Positions 1-6,447 of a DNA stretch of 7,791 nucleotides are shown here, piece after piece. The translations under genes were made by a program, and so were the position numbers. This DNA is from an uncultured bacterium (GTDB taxonomy: Bacteria; Bacteroidota; Bacteroidia; Bacteroidales; Paludibacteraceae), in contig CAMTOX010000079.1 of the NCBI GenBank assembly GCA_947074225.1, forward strand, positions 1 to 7,791, given 5' to 3'. Position 1 is the stretch's first letter; each line of letters begins with the position of its first letter. The notes under the pieces are model-generated. The model worked only from the letters and a program-made list of their open reading frames with translations. It searched no databases and had not been told where the DNA came from.

Positions 1-194
1 TTACATCGCCTATTGTGATGATGGTGCGCCTGCCGTTTGATGTACCGATGTGGGAGAAGCTAGTAAGCATATCGCTCTTGATATTGACTTTTATTGGCAC
101 CACATGGCTTTCGGCAAAGATATACCGTACCGGAATATTGATGTATGGCAAAAAAGTGAGCTGGAAAGAGATTGCCAAATGGGTGCGTTATTAG
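1..194 (+). CDS. ABC-2-type transporter permease, C-terminal end only (5' truncated by window edge)
   Basis: The readable frame begins at base 3 and gives 63 residues before TAG at 192-194. It opens with TSPIVMMVRLPFDVP, which resembles the periplasmic loop before the last membrane helix of NatB-like ABC-2 permeases. One hydrophobic helix follows at about fragment residues 20-38. The end, with YRTGILMYGKKVSW followed by a short basic tail, is the form I associate with Bacteroidetes ABC-2 permeases. Such proteins form the membrane channel of an ATP-driven exporter in the inner membrane. The substrate cannot be told from this fragment, and the partner ATPase would lie outside the window. The next gene starts 44 bp downstream on the same strand. 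A weak match to the Bacteroidetes -7 box (TATATTTA at 197-204) lies in that gap, so the next gene could have its own promoter. The family call rests on motif memory only. Confidence 0.72.
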   Translation, partial: TSPIVMMVRLPFDVPMWEKLVSISLLILTFIGTTWLSAKIYRTGILMYGKKVSWKEIAKWVRY

Positions 195-238
195 AATATA
201 TTTAACAAATAAAATAGGAAATAGAAAATAGAAGAATC

Positions 239-1939
239 ATGCGTTTAGACGGAGAAACACAGAGACCTATCATTGGGATTTCGGCACATTTCCGTGACGA
301 GAACTCCATGATTAACGATGCTTATGTACAAGCGGTGGTACGTGCCGGAGGCATTCCAGTGGTACTGCCTGTGGTGACCAATAGTGATGTGATACGCCAA
401 ATGGTAGAACCACTAGATGGCTTACTGATGAGCGGTGGAGGCGATATGGATCCGGAGTTGTGGGGTGAGAAGATTATGCCACAGTCGGGGGTGCCTAATC
501 GCGAACGCGATGATTTTGATTTACTACTTATCAGAGAGTGTCATTACCGACAAAAGCCTATACTTGGCATTTGCCGAGGCATGCAGGCTATTAATGTAGC
601 ATTTGGCGGTTCGCTCTATCAGGATATATATTCGCAGATTCAAGGAACGCTGTTGGTACACGACCAAAGTGAACCAAAACGCCAAGCAACACATGCGGTA
701 ACAGTAACCCCCAATAGTTTACTTCACCGTTTAGTAAAAGAGCAAGAGATTCAGGTAAACACCATTCATCACCAAGCGGTGAAAGAGGTGGCCGATGGTT
801 TTGATGCGGTAGCATTTGCTACCGATGGCGTTTGCGAAGCTATAGAGAGTCGTTATTATCCCATTATAGGGGTGCAATGGCATCCGGAGCATTTGGCTTT
901 GGCAGAAATGACAGAGGCTAAAGTATTGTTTGAATATTTAATAAAAGAGGCTATATTATATAGAAAAGCGACTGATATTCACAAAAAAATGATTACCTTA
1001 GATTCTCATACCGATACACCTATGGTGTGGTACGAGGGAATAGATTTAGGAAAACGTCAGAAAGAAACGCAAGTAGATTTTGTGAAGATGCGTCAGGGTG
1101 GGGTAGATGCTACTTTTATGGTGGCCTATATTGCCCAACAGCCACTCTCGGATAGTGAGGCAGAGGCTGCTCATGAGAAGGCAGTACAGATTTTGGAGAA
1201 CCTTAAGGCGCAAATAGATGCTTATCCTAATGAGGTGGCTTTGGCTTTAGAGCCTTCGGATCTCTTGGCAAATAAAGTCACCGGTAAACTTTCCATTGGT
1301 TTAGGTATTGAAAATGGCTATGCTTTAGGCAACCGTATTGAAGCACTCCAAGAGTTTTATAATCAAGGAGTACGCTATATTACCTTATGCCATAATGGCG
1401 ATAATAGTCTGTGCGACTCTTGTCGGGGCATGCGAACCCATAATGGGCTGAGTGAGTTTGGAAAAGAGGTTGTTGCCGAAATGAATAGGTTGGGCATGTT
1501 GATAGATATTGCACATGCTGCCGATAGTACTATTGATCAAACCATAGCACTGAGCAGCAAACCTGTTGTAAGCACTCACTCTTGTAGTAGGGCTCTTTGT
1601 AACTCTAAACGTAACCTTACCAATGCACAGCTAAAATCATTGGCCGAGAAAGGTGGCGTGTGCCAAATATGCCTTTATGCCGGTTTCTTAGAGAATCAGG
1701 AGAATGCCACTATAGACACCGTGCTCGAACATATAGCATATATGGTACAATTGGTGGGAATAGACCATATAGGTATAGGGTCTGATTTTGATGGTGGAGG
1801 TGGTATTCCAGGATGTATGGGAAGCCATGAATTGATAAATATTACCAAAGCATTGATTCTTGCCCAGTATAGCGAGATAGATATAGCCAAAATTATGGGT
1901 GGCAACTTCTTAAGAGTGTGGAAAGAGAATATGAACTAA
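239..1939 (+). CDS. Fusion of gamma-glutamyl hydrolase-like amidotransferase (peptidase C26) and zinc membrane-dipeptidase-type domain (peptidase M19)
   Basis: This 566-residue protein has two complete enzyme domains. Residues about 8-240 are a class I glutamine-amidotransferase-like C26 domain. It starts with RPIIGISAHFR, has the oxyanion segment MSGGGDMDPELWGE, the nucleophile Cys112 in GICRGMQ, and His215/Glu217 in QWHPE. Relatives hydrolyse gamma-glutamyl bonds (PuuD on gamma-glutamyl-GABA, folylpolyglutamate hydrolases). Residues about 245-566 are an M19 (renal-dipeptidase-like) domain. Its likely zinc ligands are His257 and Asp259 (DSHTD), bridging Glu358 (GIENG), His426 (IDIAHA) and His447 (STHS). 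Probable substrate residues are His385 and Arg458, and the catalytic Asp is Asp516 (GSDFDG). Almost no linker separates the domains. I see no signal peptide, so the protein is probably cytosolic. The ATG at 239 fits because the C26 core begins a few residues later. It probably heads a transcript with the SPOR gene 25 bp downstream. An inferred role is two-step breakdown of gamma-glutamyl peptides such as glutathione or murein-derived peptides. The substrate is unproven. Confidence 0.93.
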   Translation: MRLDGETQRPIIGISAHFRDENSMINDAYVQAVVRAGGIPVVLPVVTNSDVIRQMVEPLDGLLMSGGGDMDPELWGEKIMPQSGVPNRERDDFDLLLIRECHYRQKPILGICRGMQAINVAFGGSLYQDIYSQIQGTLLVHDQSEPKRQATHAVTVTPNSLLHRLVKEQEIQVNTIHHQAVKEVADGFDAVAFATDGVCEAIESRYYPIIGVQWHPEHLALAEMTEAKVLFEYLIKEAILYRKATDIHKKMITLDSHTDTPMVWYEGIDLGKRQKETQVDFVKMRQGGVDATFMVAYIAQQPLSDSEAEAAHEKAVQILENLKAQIDAYPNEVALALEPSDLLANKVTGKLSIGLGIENGYALGNRIEALQEFYNQGVRYITLCHNGDNSLCDSCRGMRTHNGLSEFGKEVVAEMNRLGMLIDIAHAADSTIDQTIALSSKPVVSTHSCSRALCNSKRNLTNAQLKSLAEKGGVCQICLYAGFLENQENATIDTVLEHIAYMVQLVGIDHIGIGSDFDGGGGIPGCMGSHELINITKALILAQYSEIDIAKIMGGNFLRVWKENMN

Positions 1940-1964
1940 AAAAATATTATTAGATAAAGACAAA

Positions 1965-2513
1965 ATGAGAAAACCAATACAGAAAGCTGTTTTATTGTTC
2001 ATACTAATCTGTGTGACGACCCTCTCTGTGTTTGAGCTGAAGGCAGAGAACCAAATAACCGAAACTCCCGAGTTGCAGGATGAACAGGCATTGCCCGATA
2101 GTGTTGCTAAAGCTCCACCAGTGAGAAAGACCATATTTAATGAGCTCTCAACACCCGACGCAACAAGCGATGGATATGTCATTGTAAACCAAAGTGAGGG
2201 GATTACTCAACTTTTGAAACCACGTCGTGAAAGCGGACAAGCCAATTATAGAGGCTATAGAATTCAAATATTCTCTAGCAATCGTGGGCAGGAGGCACGT
2301 GAAAAGGCCTTTAAAATAGAGAAAGAGATTCTAGACAAACACCCATCGTTAGATGTTTATGTTACTTATACGGCGCCATTCTGGAAAGTGCGAATAGGGA
2401 ATTGCAACTCCTATGAGGAGGCACAAAGTGTTCGCTTATTTATGATTGAAGAGTTTCCGGCTTATGCCACCGAGATAAATATTGTTCCTTCGACTATCTT
2501 TATTGGCGATTGA
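1965..2513 (+). CDS. Exported SPOR-domain protein
   Basis: This is a 182-residue protein. Its N-terminus is a Sec signal peptide: basic MRKPIQK, a hydrophobic core at residues 8-23, and a probable cleavage after Ala27 (LKA). Residues about 28-92 are a poorly conserved, probably flexible spacer. Residues about 97-176 form a SPOR domain, opening with [15 protein letters not shown] and containing the typical [15 protein letters not shown] turn. SPOR domains bind denuded glycan strands of peptidoglycan, often at division sites. A periplasmic, wall-associated role is therefore likely, but no specific process can be named. There is no lipobox cysteine, so it is probably soluble after cleavage. It lies 25 bp after the C26-M19 fusion gene and 43 bp before folE on the same strand, and is probably co-transcribed with both. 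The ATG at 1965 is supported by the signal peptide that begins there. Confidence 0.9.
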   Translation: MRKPIQKAVLLFILICVTTLSVFELKAENQITETPELQDEQALPDSVAKAPPVRKTIFNELSTPDATSDGYVIVNQSEGITQLLKPRRESGQANYRGYRIQIFSSNRGQEAREKAFKIEKEILDKHPSLDVYVTYTAPFWKVRIGNCNSYEEAQSVRLFMIEEFPAYATEINIVPSTIFIGD

Positions 2514-2556
2514 GCAATTTCCCCAATCAAAATTTATACACCGATTTTTTAGAACA

Positions 2557-3147
2557 ATGAGAGATAATGAGTTTACGGTATTGCCAGAACAGATGGCAGT
2601 AACAGACCAGATAGCGCATCATTATAAAGAGATATTGCGTTTATTGGGTGAAGATGTAGAGCGTGAAGGTCTGGTAAAGACTCCGCACCGAGTAGCCAAA
2701 GCATTCCAATTTATGACCTCAGGCTACCAGAAAGATGCTGAGGAGGTATTACGTTCGGCCATGTTTCATGAGGATTATCGGCAAATGGTCATTGTAAAGG
2801 ATATAGAGTTCTACTCTATGTGCGAACACCATATGCTACCTTTTTATGGTAAAGCACATGTGGCTTATATACCGAACGGACATATTACAGGTTTGAGCAA
2901 GATAGCACGGGTGGTCGATATCTATTCGCACAGACTGCAATTGCAAGAACGATTAACTATGCAAATTAAAGATTGCATACAAAATACACTGAACCCTCTA
3001 GGGGTGATGGTGGTGATTGAGGCTCAGCATATGTGTATGCAGATGCGCGGCGTGCAGAAGTTGAACTCTATTACAACAACCTCTGACTTTACCGGAGCAT
3101 TCAATACGGCAAAAACACGTGAAGAGTTTATTAACTTGATACGTTAA
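2557..3147 (+). CDS. folE: GTP cyclohydrolase I
   Basis: FolE converts GTP to 7,8-dihydroneopterin triphosphate and formate, the entry step to tetrahydrofolate and pterins. The 196-residue protein is a normal length for a bacterial type I enzyme. The zinc ligands are Cys89 and His92 in [16 protein letters not shown] and Cys160 in [10 protein letters not shown]. His91 and His158 match the catalytic histidines of E. coli FolE. The segments [36 protein letters not shown] and [10 protein letters not shown] are all family signatures, and nothing essential is missing. I chose the ATG at 2557. The same frame is open upstream to a TTG at 2482, but that would overlap the SPOR gene, and the extra residues (rich in F, L, R) do not resemble FolE. 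No anti-FolE (THF or PreQ1-type) riboswitch is visible in the 43-bp leader. A hairpin terminator directly follows the stop codon. Confidence 0.98.
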   Translation: MRDNEFTVLPEQMAVTDQIAHHYKEILRLLGEDVEREGLVKTPHRVAKAFQFMTSGYQKDAEEVLRSAMFHEDYRQMVIVKDIEFYSMCEHHMLPFYGKAHVAYIPNGHITGLSKIARVVDIYSHRLQLQERLTMQIKDCIQNTLNPLGVMVVIEAQHMCMQMRGVQKLNSITTTSDFTGAFNTAKTREEFINLIR

Positions 3148-3150
3148 GAG

Positions 3151-3172
3151 AGGCTCCTTTTGGAGCCTTTTT
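3151..3172 (+). terminator. Rho-independent terminator after folE
   Basis: A 7-bp stem (AGGCTCC at 3151-3157 with GGAGCCT at 3162-3168) has a TTTT loop and is followed by a T-run to 3172. It begins 3 bp after the folE stop codon. The stem is short but GC-rich and the loop is ideal, so it should end the fusion-SPOR-folE transcript. It lies only 19 bp before the recQ ATG, which leaves no room for a recQ promoter between the T-run and the start codon. Confidence 0.85.
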
Positions 3173-3191
3173 GTTATACAACCATAGCCTT

Positions 3192-5096
3192 ATGAACAGC
3201 TATTTAGAGATATTAAAACACTATTGGGGATACGATAGTTTCCGACCTCTTCAGTTAGATATTATAGAGTCTATCGGGAGCGGCAAGGATACTTTAGGCC
3301 TTATGCCTACCGGTGGAGGAAAATCGTTAACCTTTCAGGTTCCTGCCATGACAATGGAGGGAGTCTGTTTGGTTGTGACCCCACTAATAGCTCTCATGAA
3401 AGATCAGGTGCAAGAGTTGAAACGGCGTGGCATTGGCGCGGCAATGATCTATTCGGGTATGCAGCGTCATGAGATTTTACAAACCTTAGAGAATTGCGAA
3501 TTTGGTGCCTACAAGTTTCTTTATCTCTCGCCCGAACGTTTGGGTACGGAGCTATTCAAAAAGCGTGTGGTGTGGCTTAAAATTGCCATGATAGCCATTG
3601 ATGAAGCACACTGCATTAGTCAGTGGGGATATGATTTCCGGCCTTCCTATTTGAAGATTGCCGAGATACGCGAACTCTTGCCCAATGTTCCGGTGTTAGC
3701 TCTTACTGCTACTGCAACACCCGAGGTAACCGAAGATATTCAGAACCATTTAGGATTTCCAAAGCATAACCTCTTTCGTAAGAGTTTCTATCGCGAGAAT
3801 TTAGCCTATGTGGTGCGCGAAACAGACGATAAGGATGGGCAGCTATTGCGCATTCTCTCCCGAGTGCCAGGGAGTGCTGTGGTGTATGTTCGCAATAGGT
3901 TAAAGTGTCAGGAGATTAATGATTTGTTGAGGCAAAATAAAATAGGCTCAAACTACTACCATGCCGGATTGCCCGATAAGGTGAAGAACGAACGTCAAGA
4001 GGCATGGAAGCGTGGCGACTGTAGAGTCATTGTTGCTACTAATGCCTTTGGAATGGGCATAGATAAACCCGATGTTAGGGTAGTGGTACATATGGATATC
4101 CCCGATAATATTGAGGCTTACTTCCAAGAAGCTGGACGTGCCGGACGCGATGGTAACCATGCCTATGCCATTATGCTCTATAATAATTCAGACCTTTCTA
4201 AACTTAAGAAACGCATTAGCGATAACTTTCCCGAGAAGGAGTTGATTCGTAAGGTCTACCAATCTTTGGCCGAACACTATACAATAGGATTAGGCGATGG
4301 GCAAGGGAGTGTACACCCATTTGAGATAGATGAGTTCTGTGTGAACTGGCACATGCCGGTGTTACAAACCTTCAGTGCGCTGAAGATTATGGAGATATCG
4401 GAGATACTTGAATTGACAGAAGCTCATGAGAGTCCTTCCAAACTACGTTTCATTGTGGAACGTGAAGAGCTATATGCTTTAAAGGGTGTGAATAGATTCC
4501 AAGAGCAGCTCATTGAACATCTTTTACGCAACTATACGGGCATAATGACCGATATGGTACATATTAATGAGGATAGGGCAGCAGAGCAGTTGAGATGCGA
4601 GCGGCAGCAGGTTTACAATGCTTTAATTGCTCTTCAAGCAAATCATATTGTAAAATATATTCCTTTTAAGAAGGTGCCTCTTATTATTTATAAGACGCCT
4701 CGTCAGTTAAGTGAGAAACTTTATATAACACGTGCATCGTACGAAGAGCGGTTAGAGCGGTTTAAAATGCGTATAGCTGCTATATCCGATTATGCCCAAG
4801 AGAACCAGATTTGCCGTAGCAGACAACTTCTACACTACTTTGGCGAAGATAAGTCGGACGATTGCGGTATCTGCGACGTCTGTTTGTCTAAACGTAAGAA
4901 TCCTACGACTCGTAAGGAGCAACGCTCTCTTCGCGATATTATCATAGCGCTCATTGAAGAGGCGCCACGCAATATACGCGATATAACAGAGGTAGTGAGT
5001 TTTCCAAGTAATGAGATTTCAGAAACAGTGAGGCTATTATTAGATAACGGCATTATCTATTATAACGATCAAGAAATGTTGGACAAGAAAAGATAA
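3192..5096 (+). CDS. recQ: RecQ-family ATP-dependent DNA helicase, HRDC-less form with C-terminal zinc cluster
   Basis: This is a 634-residue 3'-5' DNA helicase of the kind used in recombination and replication-fork repair. The motifs are in order: motif 0 (YWGYDSFRPLQ, residues 11-21), Walker A MPTGGGKS with Lys44, DEAH at 137-140 followed by the aromatic-rich loop CISQWGYDFRPSY, motif III LTATAT at 171-176, motif IV AVVYVRNR, motif V VATNAFGMGIDKPDVR, and motif VI YFQEAGRAGRDG with Arg316 and Arg319. A winged-helix-like segment follows at about 375-500. Four cysteines (541, 558, 561, 564) in HYFGEDKSDDCGICDVC form the RecQ zinc site. It lies about 220 residues after motif VI, whereas in E. 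coli RecQ it follows the helicase core closely. The last 60 residues look like another small winged helix; there is no HRDC domain. I chose the ATG at 3192 because the in-frame TTG at 3171 lies in the preceding terminator and adds nothing RecQ-like. The TAA overlaps the first base of the downstream palindrome. Confidence 0.96.
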   Translation: MNSYLEILKHYWGYDSFRPLQLDIIESIGSGKDTLGLMPTGGGKSLTFQVPAMTMEGVCLVVTPLIALMKDQVQELKRRGIGAAMIYSGMQRHEILQTLENCEFGAYKFLYLSPERLGTELFKKRVVWLKIAMIAIDEAHCISQWGYDFRPSYLKIAEIRELLPNVPVLALTATATPEVTEDIQNHLGFPKHNLFRKSFYRENLAYVVRETDDKDGQLLRILSRVPGSAVVYVRNRLKCQEINDLLRQNKIGSNYYHAGLPDKVKNERQEAWKRGDCRVIVATNAFGMGIDKPDVRVVVHMDIPDNIEAYFQEAGRAGRDGNHAYAIMLYNNSDLSKLKKRISDNFPEKELIRKVYQSLAEHYTIGLGDGQGSVHPFEIDEFCVNWHMPVLQTFSALKIMEISEILELTEAHESPSKLRFIVEREELYALKGVNRFQEQLIEHLLRNYTGIMTDMVHINEDRAAEQLRCERQQVYNALIALQANHIVKYIPFKKVPLIIYKTPRQLSEKLYITRASYEERLERFKMRIAAISDYAQENQICRSRQLLHYFGEDKSDDCGICDVCLSKRKNPTTRKEQRSLRDIIIALIEEAPRNIRDITEVVSFPSNEISETVRLLLDNGIIYYNDQEMLDKKR

Positions 5097-5134
5097 AAAG
5101 AGAGGTTCTAATATAATATTAGAACCTCTCTTTT
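5096..5134. terminator. Bidirectional terminator between convergent genes
   Basis: This is a perfect inverted repeat of 19 bp per arm around a single central A at 5115. The inner 15 bp run from GAGAGGTTC outward to TAATAT, and the ends are AAAA and TTTT. Each arm therefore gives the partner strand a T-run, so it can stop recQ transcription from the left and the lipoprotein transcript from the right. Its left end shares one base with the recQ stop codon, and its right end is 18 bp from the end of the opposing gene. The almost loop-less centre would open into a small AT loop in RNA. Confidence 0.88.
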
Positions 5135-5152
5135 ACTATTTCTAAAATGTTG

Positions 5153-5692
5153 TTATGGCACTTTGTAGTTAAAGTTTACATATACAGATACAATATTAGA
5201 TGAGATGTTAGCTAAATAGAAATTATAACGTAAGAGATAATTTCCGGCCTTTTTAGCATCGGTAGGAGTAAGATAAATCTTCATTTCCATGTTTCCATTC
5301 TCAGCCACAGTATATTTTGGATATACTTGACTGGTGCTAACCGATTCAATAACGTTAGTAGTGTCTGTAGAATAAATCACATAATCATTAGCTCCGCTAA
5401 TATAATAGCGTTGTACTTCTGTTTCCATAAGCAATGATTCAGTCAAACCATTCTGCACTTGGAACGTAATACACATGGCAGTATCGCCTTTGTAGGTGGT
5501 TGTTTTAGTCACCTGAATGGTATCGGTTTCCGAAGTGGCATAGAATGTAGAATCTTTTTCATAGAATACTTCAAAGGCATCGTTAATAGGTTGTAGCACA
5601 TCTGAATTCTTCTTGTCGCAGCCCACCAATGCTACAAAAGCAAATCCTAGTAGTAGGCATAAAGATGTTGTCAAGACATTTTTTCTTTTCAT
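5153..5692 (-). CDS. Putative lipoprotein, diverged paralogue of the neighbouring small lipoprotein
   Basis: I do not recognise a named family in this 179-residue protein. It starts with a lipoprotein signal peptide (MKRKN, a hydrophobic core, then LVGC with lipidated Cys25), so it should be anchored in the envelope, probably in the outer membrane. The remainder is rich in beta-strand-like alternation with many Thr, Tyr and Val, as in an Ig-like fold. Its second half aligns by eye with the lipoprotein at 5887-6420: QVQNGLTES against KISNLSSEN, and AGNYLLRYNFYLAN against SGTYRVAYEFYLTN, both ending in a VNFxY strand. I chose the ATG at 5692 because MKRK is the natural start of the signal peptide; in-frame ATG 5698 and TTG 5713 only add residues before it. 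A strong terminator lies between it and the upstream gene, so it is probably transcribed from its own promoter in 5693-5830. I could not identify that promoter with confidence. Confidence 0.82.
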   Translation of the reverse strand: MKRKNVLTTSLCLLLGFAFVALVGCDKKNSDVLQPINDAFEVFYEKDSTFYATSETDTIQVTKTTTYKGDTAMCITFQVQNGLTESLLMETEVQRYYISGANDYVIYSTDTTNVIESVSTSQVYPKYTVAENGNMEMKIYLTPTDAKKAGNYLLRYNFYLANISSNIVSVYVNFNYKVP

Positions 5693-5830
5693 AATCATCA
5701 ATTGTAATATCAATATTCTTAATTTGTTGTTTTAGATAGAAACAGTTCTCTCTAAATTGTCTATTACAAAAATGTTACCAAAGTGTATTTGCTATTCTAT
5801 CATTGTTTTATCTTCTGTAAATTTATCTTA

Positions 5831-5868
5831 TAAAAAAGGGAGGATAAGCATAAGCATATCCTCCCTTT
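5831..5868 (-). terminator. Rho-independent terminator downstream of the middle lipoprotein gene
   Basis: A 12-bp stem pairs 5835-5846 with 5857-5868. Its core is GGGAGGATA/TATCCTCCC, closed by a 10-base loop. Read on the - strand it is followed by a T-run at 5837-5832. It starts 18 bp beyond the stop codon of the lipoprotein gene at 5887-6420 and should end the envelope operon. It thereby separates the last lipoprotein gene (5153-5692) from the other three. The loop contains a short tandem TGCTTA on the transcribed strand. Confidence 0.88.
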
Positions 5869-5886
5869 ATATTGTAACACCGGCAC

Positions 5887-6420
5887 TTAATTAGCAGGAG
5901 TATAAATAAAATTAACGTTTACAGTAAATTTCTTTGAAGCATCGTTAGTCAAATAAAATTCATATGCAACACGGTATGTACCCGAAACAGTAGGGTTAGT
6001 AAGGTGTGAATAGAAAATGTTATCGCTTTCTGCTTTTATGCTGAAAGGAATAGTTTGTGTTTCAGCACCATTAGATGGAGTACAAATAGGGTCAATACAG
6101 AACTCGTCAGTAGCAGTAGCAAGATCATAGCCACGAATAATAGTTGTAGCCATAGAGATGTTTTCAGAAGAAAGATTAGAAATCTTACCATTGAATTCAA
6201 ATTGATTGTCGCCAAGGTCTGATACGTGAATATCAGAGATATTAATGGTGCTACCATCAAAGATTTGACTGTAAGAAGAGTCACTGTTTAGAACATATAA
6301 TTCAAAAAGAGCTACATTGTTATCTGGATCATCGGTTCCTTTGTTTTTATCGCAGGCTACTAATGACGTAAGAGCTATTGCAGCGAAAAGATAAAATGAT
6401 TTTAAGATTAATTTTTTCAT
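5887..6420 (-). CDS. Putative lipoprotein with a paired-cysteine beta-domain
   Basis: This is a 177-residue protein of no named family that I can assign. It has a lipoprotein signal peptide (MKKLILK, hydrophobic residues 8-20, lipobox LVAC with Cys23). The mature start is acidic (KGTDDPDNN), which resembles the charged stretches linked to surface export of Bacteroidetes lipoproteins; surface exposure is only an inference. The rest (about 35-175) is predicted by eye to be mostly beta-strands. Cys108 and Cys113, in the DEFCIDPICTPS segment, could form a short disulphide-closed loop. The C-terminal part is shared with the lipoprotein at 5153-5692. The start codon lies 27 bp after the Omp28-like gene on the same strand, and a strong terminator follows its stop, so it is probably the last gene of that operon. 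Co-transcription with a CxxC protein would fit a link to disulphide chemistry or to surface assembly, but nothing shows it directly. Confidence 0.85.
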   Translation of the reverse strand: MKKLILKSFYLFAAIALTSLVACDKNKGTDDPDNNVALFELYVLNSDSSYSQIFDGSTINISDIHVSDLGDNQFEFNGKISNLSSENISMATTIIRGYDLATATDEFCIDPICTPSNGAETQTIPFSIKAESDNIFYSHLTNPTVSGTYRVAYEFYLTNDASKKFTVNVNFIYTPAN

Positions 6421-6447
6421 AGTCGTAATAATATTTTAAATTAGTAA

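Noticed and set aside
591..815. Antisense reading frames on the - strand within the C26-M19, SPOR and recQ genes
   Set aside because: They are complements of strongly conserved coding sequence and their products have no recognisable motifs.
2482..2556. N-terminal extension of folE from a TTG that overlaps the SPOR gene
   Set aside because: The 25 extra residues have no FolE resemblance and overlap the SPOR coding end by 32 bp. The ATG at 2557 gives a protein of normal length.
2514..2556. Folate- or queuosine-type riboswitch before folE
   Set aside because: The leader is only 43 bp, AT-rich, and shows no stable paired structure.
3171..3191. recQ start at the TTG in the terminator T-run
   Set aside because: It would add seven non-conserved residues and begin inside the termination signal. 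The ATG at 3192 begins just before RecQ motif 0.
5693..5830. Bacteroidetes-type promoter (TTTG / TAnnTTTG) for the last lipoprotein gene
   Set aside because: The nearest match on the - strand, TACACTTTG, has one base too many in the -7 box and no convincing -33 partner. A promoter is expected here but I cannot place it.
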